This document shows positions 45,234-56,700 of a DNA stretch of 64,000 nt, piece after piece. Location: contig MSED01000009.1 of NCBI GenBank assembly GCA_002099365.1, positions 682,001 to 746,000 of the forward strand, read 5' to 3'. The position numbers were made by a program, and so were the translations under genes. Under the pieces are notes generated by a model. The model saw only the letters and a program-made list of their open reading frames with translations, searched no databases and was not told the origin of the DNA. How positions within the stretch are numbered: position 1 is the first letter of the stretch; every line of letters begins with the position of its first letter. The DNA is from Phialophora verrucosa. Taxonomy: Eukaryota > Ascomycota > Eurotiomycetes > Chaetothyriales > Herpotrichiellaceae.

Positions 45234-47014
45234 ATAGATCCTTTGCCTGAGAAATGAGACCTGTATTTTGCCTCGCTATTGGATTCTCTTGGTTCTAGGG
45301 TACAGTAGCTCGTCAGCTGAAATCACGCGCGGATACGAGGGTGGCTTGCAGACTCAGCTGCTTTGGCTGATGGTAATATAATATCTTTTCTTTCGACCTG
45401 ACTTCTTTTATTTTCTTCCTCTTACCTGCTCCTTTCTTCATGCCCACCGACCAAATGCAATTGCCAATGCTGCTTGCTCGTCCTTCCATCATGCTCCAAG
45501 GAAGAGCTGGCTTTGTTCCAACATACATATCCTGACGCCATCCATCTGCCGAGGTTGCACTTTCAATGATCACGCCTGCGCTAGCCTATAAAGAAGAAGC
45601 TCATTTCACAAATTCACAAGGCCTTGCACCCATGCTGACCCGTCATGTAGCAGCTATCTACCCTTCAACCCCGCCTGCATTCTACGTTCGCCTTCGTCTC
45701 TGTACTTGGCTAGCTTCGAATCCCCGCCAGGTGATCGGCATATCCTGGGAGGATTTCGTCCCTGCGATGTTACCTTATGGTCCACCACCAGTGGCAATAG
45801 AGATAAGAGAACGTCATTCGTTGGGCTGAGAAGATCCGTCGGACCCTACCGTGATCCAGCGCTGATAACACCGAAACGGCAAAATAGGTTGCTAGCAACA
45901 CGACACCGTCGAAGTCCGCAGCCGGGCGGGCAGGCTCTTACTGGCTCGCCGCTTACCTGCCAAACACCGGGACCAAAGCCAAGCTGCAGAGAAGCCTCAA
46001 AAGCAATGCCACCAGACGCTTGTCACATAATGTTTGCTAGGCCCATGGCATCCCACAACTCGGCCCGTTCGGGCAGGCGCATCACTTCGGAATTGTCTGA
46101 TATGGGCATTCAACCTACCAGCGTCTGTCGATGCCCTGCTAGACTTTCTGGAGACACACACCTTGAGCAGACAGTGGATGGAGTCCAATGCCGATTGGTG
46201 GCAAGGCCATCGGGCTTTCGTGATGGAAATCTGGTGTATTCCGTGCATGGAATCATGTCTGGCTCTCCGAAGCTGTTCCTGGCAAATCGACGAGTCACAG
46301 CCACCGGGTGACGGCTTCAGGATCTGCGAAGCTCCCTGACTCGGTACATGCCCCGAGAGGCACAAATCTTATCTCAGGCTTGCACATCTGCAGTTTGCCT
46401 TCAACCGCGTCCTCCATGCATTTCGCCATTCCGCCTGATGCCTACCTGCCGTATGGGGATTGGGAAACGCCAAGGAAAGTGAGCTCTACCACGTACTAAC
46501 CCTACAACGGGAATGTGAGAGCTACAGGCTTCTCCAGACGAGCTCCGCACTTAAAGTTTGGCTATAGCTTGGATCCTTGCGTCAATGCTACTTCTCGTCG
46601 TGGGGAACGTCATCGAACCTCGACAGACCCCAGACAGCTTCCTCGGACGACAAATGGTTTGCTCGCAAATCAGCAGGGACAAGATCACATCTCGGTCTAT
46701 CCGTGAACTGCAGTGAGGTCCAACCTAGTGCCAGCGCTAGGTTGATTGTTCGCAACCATGCTTGTGCAGAGGTGCTGCGGCTGGTGGCAGATGGTGGTCA
46801 AAGGAGGCAGGTCAATCTTTCTAGTACTTAAACCTGTGCGCGTGCTCGAAGTCCGACCTCCCTTTACCTTTGGAGTGCACCCGTCCACCTTGGAGCTGTG
46901 ATTTACTGGTTGCACTACATTCACTTGAAATTGCGGGCAGAGTGAAGTTTTGGGGACAACCTCTTGCACTTGCGGCTTCCTTTCCCTCACCTTGCTGTCC
47001 GAACAACATTCAAA
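45234..47014. other. Intergenic, no supported gene
   Basis: 1.8 kb between two plus-strand genes. Short overlapping frames on both strands without domains. Confidence 0.5.
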
Positions 47015-49096
47015 ATGCATGCTGCGAAAGTCCTCTCCCTCCTCGGCGCACTTGTCGCTGGCGTCTCAGGAGCCAAGGGACCTGTTGTTCATAGCAGAAG
47101 AAATCCAAGGGGCCCCAAGCTTCAAATCTCACCTCGGCAATTACCAGCAGAACCCACGGGCGTACAGACCATTACCACACCCAATGGCATCAACATCACT
47201 TACAAAGAGCCAGGTAAAGAGGTGAGGATTCCTGGAAAGACCAAGCGGCATTGCGCCAGCCTCCAAGCCTTTTTCCCTTCATGCCTTCTTGCTTTGCTGA
47301 CAGTTGAAAAGGGCGTCTGCGAGACCACACCGGGTGTCAACTCCTACGCAGGCTTCATAAACCTTGCGCCGGATGTACACAGCTTCTTCTGGTTCTTTGA
47401 GTCAAGAAATGATCCGGCCAACGACCCAATCACGCTGTGGCTTAATGGAGGACCGGGCAGTGATTCCTTGATCGGCATGTTCGAAGGTGAGCACAGATTC
47501 AATCGGGTACAGTCTATTCCGACTCAGGGCTGACAATGTTCTGTAGAGCTTGGCCCCTGCAATGTCACCGAGGACCTGGTCACTCAACTGAACCCGTACG
47601 CTTGGAATCAGGCTTCAAACATGATCTTTCTCAGCCAGCCACTGGGTGTCGGCTTCTCATACGGTTCGAAGGTAAGGATCAGGTGCAAGCTAGTTACAAG
47701 AGCAGGAACTGACATATCGACTCAGGGCCCTGGCTCGATTGATGAGAACTTTGGTCAATTCCTTCCCGCCTCAGAGGGAAATGTGACTGGAAGATACCCC
47801 ATCATCAACGCGACCGCGATCGGTGTGTTGGTTTTTGACTGCTGGGGCAACGCTACAGATACTAATGGAGCCTTCAGACACGACCGATCTTGCCGCCATC
47901 GCTGCTTGGGAGGTCCTACAAGGCTTCTACGCGGCGCTCCCACAGCTCGATTCGAAGGTCCAATCGACCCAGTTTAACCTCTGGACCGAGTCTTACGGAG
48001 GTGAGCGCGCTCTTGGGAGATCGTCAGCATGCAGTCACTGACGGTTTTTCTAGGTCACTATGGTCCGGCCTTCTTCAACTACTTCTACCAACAGAACCAA
48101 GCAATTCTCAACGGCACCCAGTCAGGCAAGGCCTTCGAGTTCGTCAACCTGGGCATAATCAATGGCATCGTCGACGAGTACATCCAAGCTCCCTATTATC
48201 CTCTTTTCGCCAACAACAACACTTATGGCATCAAAGCTGTCAACGACACCGTCTTCGACTACATGAACTTTGCTTGCCACATGTACAACGGATGCTTGGA
48301 CCAGATCTCATTGTGCGCCGCCGCCGACATTACGACACTCAACGGACAAGCTGTCTGCACCGAAGCCGAAGACATGTGCCGCGACAACGTGGAATCTCCC
48401 TACTACTTCTATGGCGAGCGCGGCGTTTATGATATCCGCCACCCCTACGTCGACCCGACCCCGGCAGATTACTTTGTGGATTTCCTCAATCTACCGTCGA
48501 CGCAAGAAGCCCTCGGCGTCGATACCAACTACACCCAGACGGCCAACAACGAAGTCTACTTCGCCTTCCAGCAGACAGGCGACTTTGTGTATCTCAACTT
48601 CCTCTCCGACATTGAACAGATCCTCAACTCGTCCGTGCGCGTCACCTTGGTGTACGGTGACGCCGACTACATCTGCAACTGGTTCGGCGGTCAGGCTGTC
48701 TCGCTCGCCACCCAATATGAGCACTCGGCACAATTCAAACAGGCCGGCTACGTGCCCTTTGTGGTCGACGGCGTCGAGTACGGCGAAACCCGCGAGTACG
48801 GCAACTTTTCATTCACCCGCATCTACGAGTCCGGCCACGAGGTCCCCTATTACCAGCCCATCGCCGCGCTGGGCTTCTTCAGCCGCGCCATCAACGGCTT
48901 GGACATCGCAACAGGGACCATGCCCGTCAATGGAAGTCAAGGCGGCACGTCGGGCGCCGCGACCGCCACGCACACCGAGTCATTTGTGCCGCTCCCGACG
49001 AGCAGTTCGAGTTCGGCAGCAAGCGCGACGGGTTCGTCTGCACCTGCGAAACATCCTATCATTCCGAAGGGCCGATTTGCGAGACGGACGTATTAG
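47015..49096 (+). CDS. Secreted serine carboxypeptidase, family S10 (589 aa)
   Basis: Six exons fit: 47015-47221, 47312-47486, 47547-47671, 47726-47822, 47878-48000 and 48054-49096; 589 aa. A signal peptide is clear ([16 protein letters not shown]). Family landmarks: NGGPGSDS after WLNG in the oxyanion region, the nucleophile Ser in WTESYGGHYGP (about residue 240), Asp in GDADYICNW (about 447) and His in [12 protein letters not shown] (about 504), in the S10 order. Several Asn glycosylation sites (NVT, NAT, NGT, NDT) fit secretion. It removes C-terminal residues from peptides at acid pH in the cell wall or medium. The C-terminus is Ser/Thr/Ala-rich and ends in a basic tail, as in cell-wall-linked forms. 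The first intron could alternatively be 47214-47303, changing three residues. Note that the usual GESYAG is here ESYGG. Confidence 0.9.
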
Positions 49097-49753
49097 TCAC
49101 TAATTGATTGATTGTTTCGCCGAGGGTTCTGCAACCCCGGGAGGTATGGAGGACGATAATGTGACGTCGACAAGACAAGAACAAACATTGCATTAAACTG
49201 CAGGTTAGTAGTAGGTACCATAGGGCTTTCCCCAATTTCCTGTAACGCATACGGAGCAAATCCTAAAGTATTCCTGTGTGGCATTTGTTCTTGAGTTGTC
49301 GGCGACTGCGGTGCGCAGAACAGCACCTGCCAACCTTCCGCCAATCAAGATGCCCGAAATGCGGGCAGAAAGCTGGTGCAGTACGGAGTAGATGGACATG
49401 GCGAGATGGGCACCGGTGATACTGCAGACCCTCGCCCACCGCAGAGACCAAGGCATGCATTGCGTGCAGGGAGATCCGTGAATGCGGCACCCTTGGGCAT
49501 TATAGACACTTTGACGCATACTCCTCGGTGTTCTGAGCCCAGTGCTGGGGTTATGGACGGGCTAGGGAATTCGATCGTCAGGGTTCGATTCGTGTTGCAG
49601 GACAGAAGTTTGTCTTCAGTATAATAATATCCACTAGAGAAGAGGCCTGTTATCCTCGCTCGATCTACATACGGGCATGATGTGTCCTGATCGTTAGGGA
49701 TTCCGTCGGCCCTCTCGCGGTCTGACGAGTAGAGGACCACTCCGGACGCGCGC
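49097..49753. other. Convergent spacer
   Basis: 657 bp between the carboxypeptidase stop and the HRI1-like stop. Contains one GTACGGAGTA word at 49381-49390; otherwise nothing seen. Confidence 0.45.
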
Positions 49754-50609
49754 TCAAGCCAACTGTTCCAGCGCACACAGGACGTACTTTTCTCCGAACA
49801 ACTCGACGACGTCTCCCTCCTTGGCACTCTGCACCCACGCTGGGGTCCTGCTTGCGTCCTTGTCTCCAGCCGTTTTTGCCTCCCAAGCAACCATGCCAGG
49901 AAGAGAGGGCAGATTATCCCGCTTGCCAGCCTCCAGCTTGACTGTCCAGCGCTGTTGCGCGCTGTCCCACCTTTCCCTGCGCGCGCAGAACCCAGCCTCC
50001 CCAACGGGTCCGTCCCTCCCGCCCTTCAGCGCAAGGAAGTCCCCTCCCACCTGGGCGAGGAAGGTGCGTTTGTCCTCGCTGCGCACGATCCACGCCCAGG
50101 GGAACCGATCGGTCGCCGAGGCGCGCAGGGCGCGCCACACCTCCTCGTAGGGCGTGTCGACGTTCGTCTCCGGGTTGAGCATGCTCCCTGTCTCGACCGT
50201 GTCGGTGGCCGGATCGGTGTCCGGGGTGGCCGAGGTCGAGGGGTCGACGGGATGGAAGCTCCCCACGTCGGGCTCTGTGTAGCCTCGCGAATCGACCCAG
50301 TGCGTCCATTTGCAGGTGACTGTCATCGAGGAGTTGGTCAGTTGGAATGGATTCCCCCCAGGGTGTTGGGGGGGCTCTTCCTCCTCTTTCTCCTCTGCGA
50401 TATGATCCGAATACTCAGCGGGACTTACGTGGTTCTCGTGACAAGATGATCCTCTCTCCCGCCATGCCCCACTCGATCGACCCGTCGGCCTTGGTGATGC
50501 GCAGGTCGACGTACCATCCGCCGACACTCATGACCAGCGTGTCGGTCGGTTCGGACGGCTCGCCGGGAACCCAGCGGATGCTCAGTCGCGTGGAGAGCCG
50601 GCTGGACAT
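49754..50609 (-). CDS. HRI1: HRI1 family protein (248 aa)
   Basis: Two exons, 50609-50429 and 50319-49754, encode 248 aa, close to the 244 aa of yeast Hri1. Exon 1 reads MSSRLSTRLSIRWVPGEP then SEPTDTLVMSVGGWYVDLRI and WGMAGERIILS, and splicing (donor GTAAGT at 50428) joins it to TCKWTHWVDSRG. These blocks, W/G-rich beta-barrel elements with the KWTHWVDSR motif, are diagnostic for HRI1. In yeast Hri1 binds the casein kinase Hrr25; its biochemical role is poorly defined. The second half keeps EVWRALRASATD, FLAQVGGDFLALKGG and the C-terminal EGDVVELFGEKYVLCALE. The exon 1 part is missed if the gene is started at the in-frame GTG/ATG of the second long frame. Confidence 0.9.
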
Positions 50610-53600
50610 GATCGTCGTTGTTCGTGGTCGTGGTCGGGCGTAGAATTTCGGTTAGTAATTTGATTAATCACTCTCGTACGGAGTTCTGTGCTACGTGTTG
50701 AGGACGTAGAGTCCGTGTTAGAGTCTGACGCCAGCAGAGCCTGTGATATTAATGAGCAGGTTGACCGCGGGGGAGAAGAAAATCTTTCCACGTGGCGGGC
50801 GGAAATGTGCGTCGGCCGAAGCAGGAGGAGGATCTCGGTTTTGATGGAGCATTACGTTTGCGTATACCTGCCGTATGGACAGACTAATCTTGGTACACAG
50901 ATACTAAAGCTTTACGGTTTTCAGTTTGGGTGTCTGAGGCGTCTGACTGGAAGAGGGCGAGGTTTCGTTTCCAGGCGGACACGAGGCGCACTGGCATCTA
51001 CTGAGCAGTGTACATCGAGGACAATGTAATGTGTATTTATATACCGAGTACTTGGACAAGTACCAATACTATTCCTCGCCGCAGGCACTGTTCGCTCGTA
51101 GTGGGAATAGCCGATGGGGATCTGGGTTGCGACAGCATCTGCACTCTTGACTTGATTACTATTCCTGCCCTCCACATTCGGACTTATCGCAGGGAGCAAT
51201 TATGGACGGTCTGGATTTAGCAACCTTCATTCGAGCCGCTCGCACAGAGCAAGAGCGCCTTTACATCCCCCGCCAATCAGGTCCTCCGAATTGCGGCCAG
51301 CACTGTCGCGGTGATTCTTCACTTCGTTCGGGATTTCAGGCAAATCAAGCTCAGGACATATGTCGCCATGGGGACATTGTACTCACACTCATGCATCGTT
51401 CTTATTTCCTCGTCTCTGAAATGGGACGACTCCCCTGCCGTTCTGGATCGCAAGATTGAGACCCAGTTGCAGCGTTGTGTTTCATGGATCTTCGGCATTT
51501 GACTGGGAAAGTGATCCAAAGGTCATGAATGTACGAGTACTCACTTGTACTCAGCCCAGCACCGCGACCTAATTCAGCAGTCCGGTCAAAGCTCGAGCGA
51601 CGGTCCAGTTATAGAAGGTGGGATTGGCGCGGATCGCGATTATTGTGTGAGAAGGAAAAAACGTAAGCGGAAAGGACACGGTGAATATTTTTGGCGTTCT
51701 TGCTTTCCAACTGCCTCTGCGGGTTCTGCATTTCTGCCTTTTGTTCCGTGTTACGTCAGTGGGAGACCTCGCGAGTATCAACACACAGTACTCGTACTAT
51801 CTTATCTACTCGTACTAGTCTGAGATATGGCAAAGCGGTACGAGTCCTCGTACTCGTAGTTCTCTTAAGTCGATCAGGAAGGCTGGAACCTGCATGCGTC
51901 CGGTATGGCAATAGGCAATCTCACTCCCAACGCCCAGTAAATGATTTGCAGAATGCATAGTACTGTAGAGAGCAGCCGCGGGTGTTCCTGCTTTCTCCAG
52001 GACACGCCTTCCCCATCTTGAACGCGACCGTCTGCATTGATCCCACTGGAACCGACGCTTGATGCAGCCTGCCTTCTTCAGAGAGAATTGACACAAAACG
52101 GGCATACAACGATGGCACCGATGATAAAATCTGACATGGTTGCCCCCTGAGCAGTCCGCCAGTTTGTTGGCTGATGATGTCAAGCCTGCATGTGGCAGCT
52201 TGTAAAAGTTGGCGGCAACCTGGAGTTCGGCAGGGTGGCCAGTGGAGGCCAAGGGCGCCCGCATTGTCGATCGGGGCACCATGTGCCGCCGATCGCTAAC
52301 GGCGGGCCTGGAGAGTCCACTGCTTCTCGCCTATCGGCAGGCGACCGCGCGTCTTGATGTGCCACACTCGCCTTTGGCTGCGCTGGCCGACTGCGCTGTG
52401 GCGCTGCCTCATTTCTCAGGACGGGGAGTGAGTGAAAGCACTTCCATTACAGCTGCAGCAAGGTAAGTCGTGGATCACCATTTCCGAGCTCGTTCTGACA
52501 TGCCACAGATCCTAATTTACAACCCAATTCGCTCTGAACGGCCGATATGACCATATCATGCACCTTTCCCCCCCGGATCGCGCCAGCTCTTCCGAAGGAG
52601 AGAGGTGCATCAGAAATATGAATTGACTCCGTCAACGCTGCTACCCGAAACACAAGTAAGATGAGATGATGCATTTGAGGATGGCGATGACGACCGAGGA
52701 AAACAGTTTTGACTGAAGGGACCCCGCAAACGCACACTTAGACTTCCAAAAACCGGTTCTTGGGCTCAACTTGCGGCGGTGCGTTCGAGGGTCAAGCCTC
52801 AAGAGCGCCCACCGTGCGGTCCCCACCGTTGTGACTGTTACGCCACTAACGAGCCGAAAGTCTCGGTCGACCGTCTGTGCACGGCTCATCTCCTGATCCG
52901 ATTCTCCCAAGCGCTGGGGGCAAAACCTCTCCGGACACTGGTCGTGGTTGATTCTGCGACATTTGTCACTTTTTTTCGCAGTCACACCGGAGGGGGGTGA
53001 ATGGACGAGTACATAGAAGGTGACAGCCCTCAGCCGTCGGATGAGACTGTCAGCATATCCGCCTGAAAGGTGGCGGGCGTCAATCTCGTGATTGGCAAGG
53101 CATCGACAACAGTACTCGTACTGGGTAGATCGATTGGCTGCTGCCCCGCTGGTTAAGTCTGGGACCCCTGGTCAACCTGGGTTTCAGGCATGGCTCTTCC
53201 CTGTCAACAAACCTTCTTTTTCCTCATGCTATTCCGACGATTGCCCATCACGACTCGATCACCATTCCGTGCTGTCCTCAGAACCCTGCATGTCCTACCA
53301 TCTCCTCATCGACGCTTGATCTCATTCGATGGAGCGACTTTTCGATCATCTCCAAGCTCCGCATTCTGAAAACTGCTGGCGCCGTCTGCCTCATTGTGGC
53401 TGACCCGGACTGGTTCGCACAATGTCATTGCGTCAGAGCGGTCGATGGCAGCACGATGAAGAAGGAATGTGGCACAGGGACGCAGAGCTCTCAGGAGCTC
53501 CCTCCATACCAAGGTAATGTTAAGCGATGACGTCGAACGGGTTCCGTGTACGTGTAAGGGGTACTTGACAAGATGCTTCTCCCTCCTCCACCGCGTCCCT

Positions 53601-53738
53601 TCTTTCTGGTCCTTCCATGTCCATCCAAACAATAATCTGTATCCATACTGTATAACACTATCCCAAAACGAAACGAATCACTTGCGCCGAGCTGAGCCTG
53701 ACAGCAAGCGCGACCAATCCATGAAACAGTACCTTTGA
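50610..53738. other. 3.1-kb divergent intergenic region
   Basis: Between the starts of HRI1 and the DUF3659 gene. No supported gene. It is enriched in GTACGAGTAC/GTACTCGTAC words (51531-51540, 51788-51797, 53112-53121, with near-copies at 51807-51860). A weak TATA-like TGTATAAC lies about 85 nt before the ATG at 53739. Confidence 0.5.
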
Positions 53739-56700
53739 ATGACCAGCAACAACAATCGACTGTCCTCGGCTTCTTACGCTTATTATTCCTTTCCACCTAC
53801 TCCAAGTCGGGAATCTCGTTCGTCGAAACAGACGACCCCGGAAACGGTCAGAAGCTACAAAAGCACGATGCCGTCCCCAGCAGCAGGTCGAGCGACCAAC
53901 GCTCCCGAAACACCCACAAAGACCGGCAAGAACCCCGCTTCCTCGTCTACTTCCAAGCTGACTGGTGAAGGTGGCACTCCCGGTCGCAAACCCCCCAAGC
54001 TAGGCGCCTCAAAAGCTACGCCCAAGAAGCTTGACACACCTTCTCGCCCGAAGCCGGAAGACACGTCCAAGCCCACGGAAGAGAAGCCCAAAGACGAGAA
54101 GCCTGAGGAGACCGAGGAAGAAGACCAAGGTCAAATCAGTCTGAAAGACACCGAGGAGCCCGGTGGCAAGGTCAGCCAACCAGGCGACGACACTGGCGCC
54201 AGCGAGCTCTCCGAGGCGAACCCGGAGCCTGTTCCGGATAGCGACGAGGAAGAAGACGACGGTGAGACCGCCCGTGCGGGCAAGGAGGCCGCCAAGGATG
54301 AGGGCACTGAGGGCGAAGAGGAAGAAGAAGAAACAGAAGCCCCTACTGAAGGAGGCACTACCGACGCTGCTGAAGAAGCCGAAGACGAAGCCGAAGACGG
54401 CGGCAAAGGCGCTCTGGGCGGTCTCGGGAAGACCGCCAAAGGCGTATCCGGAGCCGGTAAGAAGGTTGCAGGCCGAGTCACTGGCGCCAAAGACACCGCC
54501 ACCAATGGTGCAGGCAAGGCCGCCAAAGGTGACGTGCAAGGTGCTGCTGAGGATACAGCCGCTGACACCAAAGAAGCGGCTGAAGACACAGCTGGCGACG
54601 TCCAAGACACTGCAGAAGACACTGCAGAAGGCGCAGAGGACACCGTCGAAGGCGCGGCCGAAGATGCACCAAAAGACGCCGATGATGTCAAGGAAACTGC
54701 AAACGGTGCCAAAGACGAAGCTGAAAAGGTGGCTGGTGATGTCGAGGAGACAGCAGAAGATACCGCTGCAGATGCCACAAAGGATCTACCCGTCGATCTC
54801 GCTGCCTTGAAGGGTCTCAAGGTCAGCGAAACCGGAGAGATCAAAGATAACTCTGGCAGAGTGATTGGCAAACTTGAGGAAGGAGACCCGGCGGACCTCG
54901 AAGGCTACGAGATCGGTGACGACGGTGAGATCCTCGACGAAGACGGCGATGTGGTGGGCCGTGCCAATGTCATTGCCGACAAGGCGAAAGATGCTGCCGG
55001 CGACGCAACCAAGGACGCAGATACTGAAGGTGCGGTAAATGGAGTAAAGGATGCTGCCGAAGAGTAAGTCTACCCATGGTTTGAACAGCCGGCATTTCAT
55101 GCCTCCGATGCTAATAAAAATACAGGACGGCAGAAGGTGCTCAAGACCAAGTGAACGGCGTCAAGGAAGACGCCGAAGGCGCAGCTGAGGATGTCCAAGA
55201 TCAAGCAGAAGATGCTGTCGAAACCTATCTTCCTGACATTAGCGTTCTCGATGGTCTGGAGGTGCAAGAAAACGGCGACATTCTCGACAAAGAAGGAAAC
55301 GTTCTCGGCAAGCTCACCGAAGGTGACCCGGCAGACTTGGTGGGCATGACGTTAAACGCTGACGGCGAAATCCTGGATGAGGATGGTGATGCCGTGGGGC
55401 GTGCCGAGGTCGTTCCTCAGCCAGTCAAGCAAGCCGCTGAAGGGGCCGCTGGGGACCTGCCTGGGCTGGATGCCCTTGAAGGTCTTGAGGTACAGGAAGA
55501 TGGCGCCATCAAGGACCAAGCGGGTAACACTTTGGGCAAAATCACCGAGGGCGACCCGGCTGACCTCGTTGGGCGAACTCTCAACGCTGAGGGAGAGGTG
55601 CTCGACGAGGATGGCGATGTCATCGGCCGTGCAGAGGTCGTGCCTGAAGCCGCTGAAGCCGTGAAAGACAAAGCCGAGGATGCCAAGCCAGAAGCCGTTC
55701 AACAAGCGCTCGACAAAGTCGACGAAGTTGCGGAGCAGTTGAAGCCAAACCTCACAATCGTGGAGGGCCGCAAGCTCAACAAGAAGGGCAAGATCCTCGA
55801 TGATGAAGGAGAAGTGCTTGCTGAGCTTGTCGAGGGCGATTTGAAGGCTTGCCAAGGTAAAATTCCTAACGAGAACGGTGAGATCGTCGATAAAGACGGG
55901 AACGTCATTGGCCGTGTTCAGGTTGTCGAGGGCGAAGCTGCCGAAGAAGCCATGAAAGAACTCCACCCCGACTTGGTTGAAGAGCTCGAAGACGCCCAGA
56001 AAGCCGCGGACGAGGCCGAGAAGCAAGCACAAGAAGCTGGCGACCAGGCCGACGCAGCCGGTGAGGCGAAAGACGCAGCCGAAGATGCCCAGGATGAGGC
56101 TGAGGGTGCTGCTGACGAGGCTAAGGAGGCAGCTGACAAGGTGAGCAAGCCAGACTTTGCCCAGCTTGAAGGTCTCAAGGTCAACAAGAAGGGTGAGGTG
56201 GTCAATGAGGACGGTGAGCCCATTGCCAAGCTGTCTGAAGGCTTTGATATCGATACCGTGCGTGGCAAGAAGATCAACGAGAATGGAGAAATCCTTGACA
56301 AGGATGGCAACGTCATTGGCAAGGTCGAATTCATTCCTGCGGCTGTTGAAGAAGGCCTCGTTGAGACAATCGAAGAGCCCGCTACGGACGGTCTGGACAC
56401 TTCTGTGCTTGAGGGTCTCAAGGTGAACAAGAAAGGCCTTGTACTCAACGAAGATGGTGAGGAGATCGCCAAGCTCGTTGAAGGAGACCTCGCCGCTGTC
56501 GCGGGTAAGAAGCTGAACGACAAAGGAGAGGTCTTGGACAAGGACGGAAACGTCATTGGCAAAGTTGAACTCACCACTCAAGAACAACCGGAAGAGGACG
56601 AAGCCGGCGAAGAAGAGGTCGACGACGGTCTTCCTCCCCTCTCCATCCTTGAAGGCCTCAAAGTCAACAAGTCTGGCAAGATCATCGACAGCGACGGAAA

